Below are positions 57,620 to 64,000 of a stretch of 64,000 nucleotides of DNA, piece after piece. The DNA is from Bauldia sp. (GTDB lineage: Bacteria > Pseudomonadota > Alphaproteobacteria > Rhizobiales > Kaistiaceae). A model generated the notes under the pieces. The model made no database searches, had not been told where the DNA came from, and worked only from the letters and a program-made list of their open reading frames with translations. Position numbers and translations under genes: made by a program. Position 1 is the first letter of the stretch. Each line of letters begins with the position of its first letter. The stretch is from contig JAGRKZ010000014.1 of the NCBI GenBank assembly GCA_020442065.1, positions 1-64,000 on the forward strand, given 5' to 3'.

Positions 57620-59926
57620 CTACGACTGTGAGAACTCGATCAGCTCGCCGACATGGAAGAGCGCTGCCGCACTTGTCGTGGCGCCTACGATCTTCACCGC
57701 GTAGCTGCTGACCGCCGAGACGTTGAAGATCGCGGTGCGACGGAGCGAGCCGTCCGGCAGGATGACATCCTCGACCACGTCGGCGGTCTCCGTGCCGGCC
57801 AGTGCCGGCCCGGTGAGGAGCGAGACGGTGCAGTCGTGCGTCGCTTCCTCGTAGGCCTGCAAGTCAACGATGACCTTGATGCTGTTGCTCGGCGAGCCAA
57901 GGGTCCGCGTTGCCCCGACCCAGGTGAACGACGTCCTTGGCCGGCTGACGATCGCCTGGGAGCCGGTCAAACCGAAGCCGGGCATCAGGTCGGTGGTACC
58001 GGTCAGGGTCACTCGGAGCGGCAGGATCGCCGGGAGGCCGGCGAGATTGGGGCCATTGGGCGCGCCGTCGAGCGGCACCCAGGCGCCGTTCACCTGGACC
58101 TCGAAGTCGGTGCGACAGGCAGGTGGCGTGATCCCCTCATTGAGAATGTCGATGTCGAGGATGCCACCAGCAAGCTGGAGCGCGGTCAGCTCCACTGAGA
58201 GGCGCGTGCGCTCGAACTTCGCGAAGTAAAGTCGGAGCTTGAGATCATCGGTCAGGTTGCCGGCGAAGAAGGCGCCGTCGGTCGAGACGAAGAACGTGCC
58301 CTGCACCACGCCGTTGTCGGTGTTGGTCATCGCCACATAGTGGTCGCCGGTGGTCACGCAGACGAGCGCATAGCGGCGGCCGGCGACGAGGTAGGTGGGC
58401 GGCAGCACGATCCTGGTCTCGACCAGGGACGGCAGCCCGATGCCGCCGGAGACAGATCCTACCTTGACCTCCGCTACCGGGACCGTGGTTCGCGACAGGA
58501 CCCGGGTCAGGTCGGGCATGCCGAACGACGTCTCGCAGATGAGCATCGTGATGTCGCCGGTCGCCGCCTTCCGCGAGACGAAGAGTCCGACCTGGGTCAG
58601 CCAGCCATCCTGCGAGTTGAGGAAGGTCTGGGCGATCTGCTGGCCGTTGATCGAAGCCGTGGACGTGACCCGCTCCCAGTAAGGCTCCTGGTAGATGTCG
58701 ATCCAGAACTGGCGGACCCGGACCCAGTGGACGTTGCCGTTGGGAATCACCTGTCCGTTGGGCATGCGGTCCGGAACGCCGTTGATCACCTCCCAGGTCT
58801 CGCCATTCAGACGGAAGACATTGTGGGCCATGTCATAGGTGCCCTGGCGCCACCAGGTCCCGTTGGTGCAGACCTCGCGGGTGGCGCCATAGCGGCGGCG
58901 CTCGCGGGATCGGGTCAACTGCCGGATCTCGGTGGCCTCGTAAGTGTACTGCGCCATCCGGGTCTCGCCGGAATACCCGGTGAGGTCCATCCTGAGGCCG
59001 TGGCCGTACTTCGGCAGGACGAAGCCGTTCGTGAGGGTGACGTAGACGTTGTTGGGGTTGAGGAGCGCCAGGGTCGACGTCGCCGATCCAGCCTCGGGGA
59101 AACGGATGCCTTCGCCCACCACGGCATCAAAGCTGGCGTGGTCCGGGTTCGAGCCCTCGTCGGTCAGGAAGTGGTCGGTGCCGTAGTAGATATAGGCACC
59201 GGGTTCGTAGACCTTGTTGCGAAGGTCCTCGAGCTGCTGGGTGAGGTCGACAACCTCGTTCTTGAGGGCGAAGGCAAGCATGCGGTCGGCAAGCGCCGAC
59301 AGATCGGTCCGGAGTGTGTCGACCTGGCCGCTGATCTGGCCGCGCCACTGCTCGAGCGCGGTCACACGATTGGCGACGAGCCGGAGGTTAGGCAACTGCG
59401 TCGCCGCCCACTGCTCGATCGCGACGATGCCGGTGGTGTCGAGGAGAACATAGGCGATGACGGTGACGTTCGCGTCCGTCGCCGGATAGGACGGATCGGG
59501 GCTTTCGGTGCCCGCGACGCTCGACACCTCGCAGCGCCGATGGCTCTCCATGGCGACCGACTGCGGCTCTGTGGTGCCGAGCTGGGCGTCGATCAGGAAG
59601 TCGCGTGGCTGCACATCGGTGTCGACTGATTGCCCGAAGGCCACGAGCGCTATCCGCTTCCGGGTGACCAGCGGCAGGGCGTTGAAGAGGTCGACCAAGA
59701 CATCATCGTTCCGGGCGAACACAGCGCCGCCGGCGTATAGGCGCCCGGTGCTCAGCGTTACTTCGGTGGCGGCGGTCTTGGTGGCGAAGAAGCCGACGTA
59801 GCCCTTGCCAACCTCGATCGCGTCCCTGACCACATGGTCGAGGGAGGCGCGCGCAAAGTCTTGCGCATTGTTGAGGTCCGCGGACTGGAGCTCCTGCCGG
59901 TCGCGGAAGAGAACCGTGCTTTCCAT
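57620..59926 (-). CDS. DUF4815 tail-fibre or baseplate protein
   Basis: The 768-residue protein fits the DUF4815 family: MESTVLFRDRQELQSADLNNAQDFARASLDH at the start, a long beta-rich body, a YGTDHFLTDEGSNPDHASFDAVV segment, a WVRVRQFWIDIYQEPYWERVTSTASINGQQIAQTF segment, and C-terminal beta domains. In P2-like tails of alphaproteobacteria it lies after the I gene and may form the main fibre or its base. No enzyme motif is visible. It is the largest fibre-region protein here. Confidence 0.75.
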   Translation of the reverse strand: MESTVLFRDRQELQSADLNNAQDFARASLDHVVRDAIEVGKGYVGFFATKTAATEVTLSTGRLYAGGAVFARNDDVLVDLFNALPLVTRKRIALVAFGQSVDTDVQPRDFLIDAQLGTTEPQSVAMESHRRCEVSSVAGTESPDPSYPATDANVTVIAYVLLDTTGIVAIEQWAATQLPNLRLVANRVTALEQWRGQISGQVDTLRTDLSALADRMLAFALKNEVVDLTQQLEDLRNKVYEPGAYIYYGTDHFLTDEGSNPDHASFDAVVGEGIRFPEAGSATSTLALLNPNNVYVTLTNGFVLPKYGHGLRMDLTGYSGETRMAQYTYEATEIRQLTRSRERRRYGATREVCTNGTWWRQGTYDMAHNVFRLNGETWEVINGVPDRMPNGQVIPNGNVHWVRVRQFWIDIYQEPYWERVTSTASINGQQIAQTFLNSQDGWLTQVGLFVSRKAATGDITMLICETSFGMPDLTRVLSRTTVPVAEVKVGSVSGGIGLPSLVETRIVLPPTYLVAGRRYALVCVTTGDHYVAMTNTDNGVVQGTFFVSTDGAFFAGNLTDDLKLRLYFAKFERTRLSVELTALQLAGGILDIDILNEGITPPACRTDFEVQVNGAWVPLDGAPNGPNLAGLPAILPLRVTLTGTTDLMPGFGLTGSQAIVSRPRTSFTWVGATRTLGSPSNSIKVIVDLQAYEEATHDCTVSLLTGPALAGTETADVVEDVILPDGSLRRTAIFNVSAVSSYAVKIVGATTSAAALFHVGELIEFSQS

Positions 59927-59931
59927 TGGAT

Positions 59932-61188
59932 TCAGACCTCGATGAGCTGGCCGAGCATTGAGCTACCGACAGGAAGGCGGTCGCCGGCGCGGGGAGAACG
60001 CCAGGTGCGGGTGTCGATCAGGATCCGATCGCGTAGCGACTTCGCGACTCGGATCGCCTCGCGGACGTCGGCAATGGGCTTCCGGTTGCCCGCGACCAGG
60101 TGGCCGTCGACGAAGAGGCCGGCCGTGCGCGGCGGCCGGCGGCCGATGATCCGCGTCTGGACCTCGGCGTGATAGGGCGGCATGCCGAGGCGGGTGAACC
60201 CGAGATGCGTCGCGCGTTTTCGCTCGTCCGGGACCCGGTCTGGATCGTGGATGTGCCAGCGCTCGTAGAGGTACTGCCAGGCAATGGTCGGCGGCAGGCA
60301 GTGACCCGCGATGAACTGGCGTCCCGTGGCGTAGAGGGCGGTTGGCTGCCCGGCATGGGCCTCGGCAACCGCTTCTGGCCGGACATCGATCAACTCCGCA
60401 TTGGGCCAAGTGGTGGTGTAGGTCTCTCGCCCGAGCCGGAAATCGTAGCTGGCGTCGCGCGGGATCCGAATGATGCGCTGGCGGACGCCGAAATCGTCGA
60501 CGAGGAACGCCCTGACCTTCGGCGGTGCGTTGAGGTGCACTGCGGCCGTCGGCTTACGCGCTAGGACCACTTCATCGTAGGCTACAGCATCGACGCGACC
60601 GACGGCTTCAGCAGAGGCCGTCCGGATGGTCAGCGTCGTCTCGACACCGCGGTCCAACAGCTTGGCCGTCCTGACGAACCGCGACCAAGCGCCGACGTCC
60701 TTGACCATGGAGGCGCCGAGATAGGCCTTCTCCCGCCCGAACGCCTTGCTGGTGAAATGAGCGAACCGGTAGGTCCCCCGTGCGACGTAGGGATAGACCC
60801 GGAGCTGTGGAAACCGTGCGAGATAGGCCGCCCGCTCCTCCGGCGTGAACGACGGCACCATGAACGTCTTCGCCGGCGGCACGATGAAGCGACGCGGCTC
60901 CGCTCCCATGATCCGGACGTGCTCGGCGATCGATGCCGTAGTGCCCTTCCGGGCGTGCATCGGCAGAGCGCGCGCCGTGAGAAGCCGCCGCTTGTCCTCC
61001 GGCCAAGTCGAGTCCCACAGATCCACCGACAGCGCCCAAGCGAGCCACGGGAGGTGGGGCGCCGGGATCTCGTAGGGACGAACCAGCTTCGGCAGATCGA
61101 CAGGCAACTCGTCGATCCGGGCGCCGGTCAAGTCCGCGGCCGTCTCAAACGATGTCCGGTTCGGCGGGAGTAGGACGTCCCGGGCCAT
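59932..61188 (-). CDS. Phage tail protein I-like, extended
   Basis: The N-terminal 120 residues fit the P2 I family (ELPVDLPKLVRPYEIPAPHLPWLAWALSVDLWDSTWPEDKRRLLTARAL). At 418 residues it is more than twice the usual size. The extra C-terminal region is beta-rich and ends in basic helices. It follows J by four bases, as in P2. It links the baseplate to fibres, and the extension may be a fibre-holding domain. Confidence 0.82.
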   Translation of the reverse strand: MARDVLLPPNRTSFETAADLTGARIDELPVDLPKLVRPYEIPAPHLPWLAWALSVDLWDSTWPEDKRRLLTARALPMHARKGTTASIAEHVRIMGAEPRRFIVPPAKTFMVPSFTPEERAAYLARFPQLRVYPYVARGTYRFAHFTSKAFGREKAYLGASMVKDVGAWSRFVRTAKLLDRGVETTLTIRTASAEAVGRVDAVAYDEVVLARKPTAAVHLNAPPKVRAFLVDDFGVRQRIIRIPRDASYDFRLGRETYTTTWPNAELIDVRPEAVAEAHAGQPTALYATGRQFIAGHCLPPTIAWQYLYERWHIHDPDRVPDERKRATHLGFTRLGMPPYHAEVQTRIIGRRPPRTAGLFVDGHLVAGNRKPIADVREAIRVAKSLRDRILIDTRTWRSPRAGDRLPVGSSMLGQLIEV

Positions 61189-61192
61189 CGGA

Positions 61193-62053
61193 TCAAGCGT
61201 CCCGCGTCGAGGCGGTGGTGATGGTCATGCCGGCGATCGCGTAGACCTCCGTTTCGTCGAGGAGGATGTCTTCCGCCGGCGAGACCAGCTCGACCGAATG
61301 CACACCCTCCCGATGAAGCCGCGCGAAGATTGCCGAGCGCGGGAGGTTCATCCCGAGCATGCGGTTCCTTTCGAGCCAGTCTCCGAGTGCGGCCGTAGCG
61401 CGGCTTTGGACAACGCCGGCATCCGGCCCGGGATAGAGGGTGAGCCGAGCTTCAATCGTCACGGAGCGAACCGTCGGCGGCAGGACCTGGACGACATCGG
61501 TCAATGGCCGGATCGCCTCGTCCCGGAGGTGAACGCGAATCGTCTCGCGTTCGGCCTCGGTGGGGACCGGATCAGTTCCGGAGCGGAGCACGGTCACCCG
61601 CACCACGCCAGGGTGGGTCATGATGGCCGAGACGTCGCGTGCCCACGGCGCGACCGTGAGGACGTGGTACTGGTAGGCGCCCTCGGGCCCGGCCACCGAG
61701 AACGCCTCGGGGGCCAGCTGGACCCGCCGCCTCAGCCGATCATCGTCCTCGCCCTCCTGCCGCGTGGTGCCGAACAGAGCGGCGAGATGGTCGAGGTTCG
61801 TGCCGAACGATGAGGCGAGCAGCACGGCCCGCGCGCCGTCGTTGATCCGCGCCCGAAGCCGGAACTCTCGATAGGCAAAGGCCTCGATCAGTTTCCGCGC
61901 CGGCTCGGTTTCGAGATCGATGACGCCGGCGATCAACGGAAACCGGGCGACGAGATCGTCGCGCATGTCCTTGACGATCGCCTCGTAGTCGAGGGTCTCG
62001 ATGATGTCGGGCGGCGTGAGCGCAGACAAATCGATCGCGGAGAACCGGCTCAT
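61193..62053 (-). CDS. Baseplate assembly protein J-like
   Basis: The 286-residue protein fits the Baseplate_J family: LVARFPLIAGVIDLETEPARKLIEAFAYREFRLRARINDGARAVLLASSFGTNLDHLAALFG, then PGVVRVTVLRSGTD and RPLTDVVQVLPPTVRSVTIEARLTLYPGPD. It overlaps the W gene by four bases. It forms the wedge of the contractile baseplate. Confidence 0.92.
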   Translation of the reverse strand: MSRFSAIDLSALTPPDIIETLDYEAIVKDMRDDLVARFPLIAGVIDLETEPARKLIEAFAYREFRLRARINDGARAVLLASSFGTNLDHLAALFGTTRQEGEDDDRLRRRVQLAPEAFSVAGPEGAYQYHVLTVAPWARDVSAIMTHPGVVRVTVLRSGTDPVPTEAERETIRVHLRDEAIRPLTDVVQVLPPTVRSVTIEARLTLYPGPDAGVVQSRATAALGDWLERNRMLGMNLPRSAIFARLHREGVHSVELVSPAEDILLDETEVYAIAGMTITTASTRDA

Positions 62054-62472
62054 GACGTCAGCCTCTCCTCGATCAGCAGTCCGTCCGGGTTGGCGTAGGC
62101 ATCGAGCCGGCGCGCACCCTCGACCGTGAAGTCACCGAGGATCGCCCGCGGTCGATACTCGCCTTCGAGGAAGACGTGCAGCTGCCCGTCGCGGGTCACC
62201 TTCACCACCTCGATCCGGGTAACGCGAAAGCGCGGCTCCCACTGCTCGATCGCCGAGGTGATCGCCGCGAAGTACGGGGTGACCTCGTTTGGCGTGATCA
62301 GCCGGCCGAGCAGATTGGGCACGAAAGAGCCGTACCACTCGCGCATGATCCGCGATCCGAAGCGGGTATCGAAGATGTCGCGGAGCGACTGGATCACGTG
62401 TTCCCAGCCGGTGACGATGCTCCCCGTCGCCCCATCGATCCCGACTGAGGGATCACGAAGATTGATCGGCAT
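62050..62472 (-). CDS. Baseplate assembly protein W-like (gp25/lysozyme-like family)
   Basis: The 140-residue protein shows the gp25-like pattern: GWEHVIQSLRDIFDTRFGSRIMREWYGSFVPNLLGR, then EVTPYFAAITSAIEQWEPRFRVTRIEV. It lies before J, in the standard order. Members lack lysozyme activity and are wedge components. Confidence 0.9.
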   Translation of the reverse strand: MPINLRDPSVGIDGATGSIVTGWEHVIQSLRDIFDTRFGSRIMREWYGSFVPNLLGRLITPNEVTPYFAAITSAIEQWEPRFRVTRIEVVKVTRDGQLHVFLEGEYRPRAILGDFTVEGARRLDAYANPDGLLIEERLTS

Positions 62473-62484
62473 GGATGATGTGGC

Positions 62485-62748
62485 TTACGGCTTGCCGCGG
62501 CGCCCCTTGCGGGTCGCTTCGGCGGCGGGGCCAGCGGCCGCAGAGGGCTCTTCCTGTGAGGAGGCATCCGCCGGCATCGCCGTAGACGGATCGGATAGCT
62601 CAGGCGATGTGTCGAGCGCAACGAGGGAGCCGAGGCGAAGCTCGTGCTCGGCCTGCTTCTCGGTCAGCTCGAGCACCGTGCCGACGCCGGTGTTGCGATT
62701 GGCCGCGACGAAGCGGCCCGCCTTCTCTGTGATGGCATAGCGGGGCAT
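62485..62748 (-). CDS. Small hypothetical tail-module protein
   Basis: The 87-residue protein (ATG 62748) has a short beta-like start (MPRYAITEKAGRFVAANRNTG), then TVLELTEKQAEHELRLG and an Ala/Glu/Ser-rich, basic C-terminus (ATRKGRRGKP). Such small basic proteins appear beside W genes in rhizobial P2-like phages. The function is unknown. It lies between W and the cytochrome cargo gene. Confidence 0.6.
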   Translation of the reverse strand: MPRYAITEKAGRFVAANRNTGVGTVLELTEKQAEHELRLGSLVALDTSPELSDPSTAMPADASSQEEPSAAAGPAAEATRKGRRGKP

Positions 62749-62842
62749 GGGAGGCTCCGGTTTGTGGTGCCGAGTTTGGCGCGCGTGACTATGCTCGGGC
62801 CGAGCCCCGACCATTTCCGGAACCGGGAGAACGGCGAACCTG

Positions 62843-63172
62843 ATGAAGACCTTGCACCTGGCGGCCATCGCAATCGCCGCGCTATGTTGGGCGTATCCGA
62901 CCAAGGCCGATGACGCTGCGGCGCGTGGCGAGAAAGTCGTGGATCAGTGGTGCCGCCTGTGCCACCTCCGCGCAGCCGACCCGCCCAATCCGGATATGGC
63001 GCCGCCATATGAGGAGATCGTCGAACGTCCCGGCCGCGACGAGGCCTACTTCGTCCGGTTCCTGGAAGAGGACCACTTCCCGATGACGATCTACCGCCTC
63101 TTCGACGACGAGAAGCGCGATGTGGTCGCTTATCTTCTGTCTCTGAAGAGCCAAGAGCGCCGGGCTCCCTAG
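62843..63172 (+). CDS. Small secreted c-type cytochrome in tail-module cargo
   Basis: The 109-residue protein has a leader (AAIAIAALCWAYPTKA) and a heme motif Cys37-Arg-Leu-Cys40-His41. Met81 (HFPM) is a likely axial ligand. The C-terminal helix (DEKRDVVAYLLSLK) is typical of class I cytochromes. The ribosome site is weak. It is on the plus strand against the tail genes, between the W-linked gene and the hypothetical gene at 63357. It is cargo with no visible tail role. Confidence 0.7.
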   Translation: MKTLHLAAIAIAALCWAYPTKADDAAARGEKVVDQWCRLCHLRAADPPNPDMAPPYEEIVERPGRDEAYFVRFLEEDHFPMTIYRLFDDEKRDVVAYLLSLKSQERRAP

Positions 63173-63356
63173 CTGCCTCCCTGGACCCCGAAGGTCGATA
63201 CGGCGCAAGCATCGACCTGTGACAGAGCGGTCCGACTATTGCCGTATCGGTGGCAGGGCGCATAGCATCTGCAAACAGACGAGCCAGAGCCTCCTCTACG
63301 TGAAGCGGCCGCGCTGTCTCAACGAACTCTGACGACGGACAGAGGAAGGCTTGGCA

Positions 63357-63626
63357 ATGACGGACGACGATCCGAAGATCATCATGTCGCCGCTATCGCA
63401 GATGTTCACGGCAGACGGGATAACGGTGTCAGTCGCGATCTACAAACTCGAGACGTCCGAAGGCTGGTCGCTCGAACTGGTCGATGAGGGTGGCAACTCG
63501 ACTGTTTGGGAAGACGTCTTCCCGATCGATCAGGCGGCCTGGGACGTGTTCACGCTCGGTGTCCAGGAAGTTGGGCTGGCGAGATTGATTCAGCCAGAAG
63601 ACAACCCGTCGAACACCGTGCACTGA
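63357..63626 (+). CDS. Hypothetical protein in tail-module cargo
   Basis: The 89-residue protein starts at ATG 63357 with AGGAAGG seven bases upstream. It has no leader and looks like a small acidic alpha/beta domain (MTDDDPKIIMSPLSQMFTADG, YKLETSEGWSLELVDEGGNSTVWEDVF, QAAWDVFTLGVQEVG). It reads in the same direction as the cytochrome gene, 184 bases after it. It is not recognised. Confidence 0.6.
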   Translation: MTDDDPKIIMSPLSQMFTADGITVSVAIYKLETSEGWSLELVDEGGNSTVWEDVFPIDQAAWDVFTLGVQEVGLARLIQPEDNPSNTVH

Positions 63627-63715
63627 CCTCCGGTGGAAGCCGGACTCGCGGTTGCGGAAAGACAATGGTCTGTACGGGGTGGCATCCAGGACAAAGGACT
63701 TGGGAGCCCATCGAG

Positions 63716-64000
63716 CTAGTATGCCGGCGCCTCCGTCTCGGCGGTACCCAATGTAACGCCGCCATGTGTGTGGGTCGCGCCGATGTTCCTGCCGTCGTGC
63801 TTGATCTCACCGCCGATGATGGCAAGGCCGTCGCCGGTGAGTTCAAGGGTGACCCCGGCGGCTCTGATTTCGAGGCGGCCGTCGTTCAGGGTCACACGAA
63901 CGTCGCCGAAGGTAAGGACGTTCTCGTCGCCGGCGTTTGAGGGCGACGGGTTCTGGTTCGACCAGGTGAAGGGCAGTGCCACAGCCTGCTGCCAATCGCC
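63716..64000 (-). CDS. Baseplate spike protein V-like, 3' part (cut by window end)
   Basis: The open frame continues past the right edge (the last codons in the window read Gly-Asp-Trp-Gln-Gln-Ala), so only the C-terminal part is present. It contains the repeated beta strands DENVLTFGDVRVTLNDGRLEIRAAG and the GEIKHDGRNIGATHTHGGV tip. The His-Thr-His matches the HxH metal site at the apex of P2-type spikes. The next genes leftward (cargo, then W and J) fit the P2 order V-W-J. Confidence 0.82.
   Translation of the reverse strand, partial: GDWQQAVALPFTWSNQNPSPSNAGDENVLTFGDVRVTLNDGRLEIRAAGVTLELTGDGLAIIGGEIKHDGRNIGATHTHGGVTLGTAETEAPAY

Noticed and set aside
1-64000. CRISPR arrays, rRNA, complete tRNA genes and insertion sequences
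   Set aside because: No regularly spaced repeats, no rRNA core segments, no full cloverleaf and no transposase were seen by eye. A dedicated tRNA and repeat search would be needed to exclude weak cases.

Overview
The window is high-GC DNA with long minus-strand operons, many 4-base ATGA or 1-base TGATG overlaps between neighbouring genes, and alphaproteobacterial gene families (DUF2924 beside a serine recombinase, ETF genes beside a DgcB/EMO-like membrane Fe-S protein, a P2-like tail with a DUF4815 protein). This suggests a member of the Hyphomicrobiales (Rhizobiales) or a close relative. The organism is an inference.

Layout. (1) 1-5.6 kb is an integrated-element remnant: zinc-finger/Toprim primase, small HTH protein, a large unknown protein, then a coupled four-gene run ending in DUF2924, serine recombinase and an accessory protein. 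(2) 5.7-12.9 kb, minus, is a sugar-acid operon: single-domain ABC ATPase, binding protein, two permeases, enolase-superfamily dehydratase, IclR regulator, rhamnose-mutarotase-like protein and DapA-like aldolase. (3) 13.9-24.2 kb, minus, is a second sugar operon: binding protein, epoxide-hydrolase-like enzyme, IolE-like isomerase, Gfo/Idh dehydrogenase, RbsA-type ATPase, two tandem permeases, a second binding protein and a GH50-like protein. A ROK regulator and a third, signal-peptide-less binding-protein paralogue are divergent from it (24.4-27.0 kb). A decayed GH1 beta-glucosidase follows. (4) 27.7-33.7 kb holds a GMC flavo-dehydrogenase with its small subunit, divergent from etfB, etfA and a membrane Fe-S oxidoreductase. 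(5) 33.8-40.8 kb, minus, holds an IclR regulator, a nitrilase-family hydrolase, a complete ribose-type ABC transporter and an aldo/keto reductase.

(6) 41-64 kb is a P2-like contractile tail module on the minus strand, read from 64 kb leftwards: V, W, J, I, fibre proteins, sheath FI, tube FII, E/E' with a canonical -1 slippery site, tape measure T, U, X, D, a holin-like protein, endolysin and more fibre genes. Plus-strand cargo interrupts it twice: a Crp-like regulator with an alkyl-sulfatase-like enzyme and a DUF1254 protein between E' and T, and a cytochrome c with a hypothetical protein between V and W. No head or packaging genes are seen, but the window ends inside V.

How the parts may work together: the sugar operons look like uptake plus non-phosphorylated oxidation of sugars or glycosides. 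The GMC dehydrogenase appears to be cytoplasmic and to give its electrons to a dedicated ETF and a quinone-reducing Fe-S protein. Inverted repeats built from GTTCC/GGAAC half-sites occur at three separate promoters (about 12.9, 29.9 and 39.9 kb), which suggests that one IclR-type regulon ties the blocks together.
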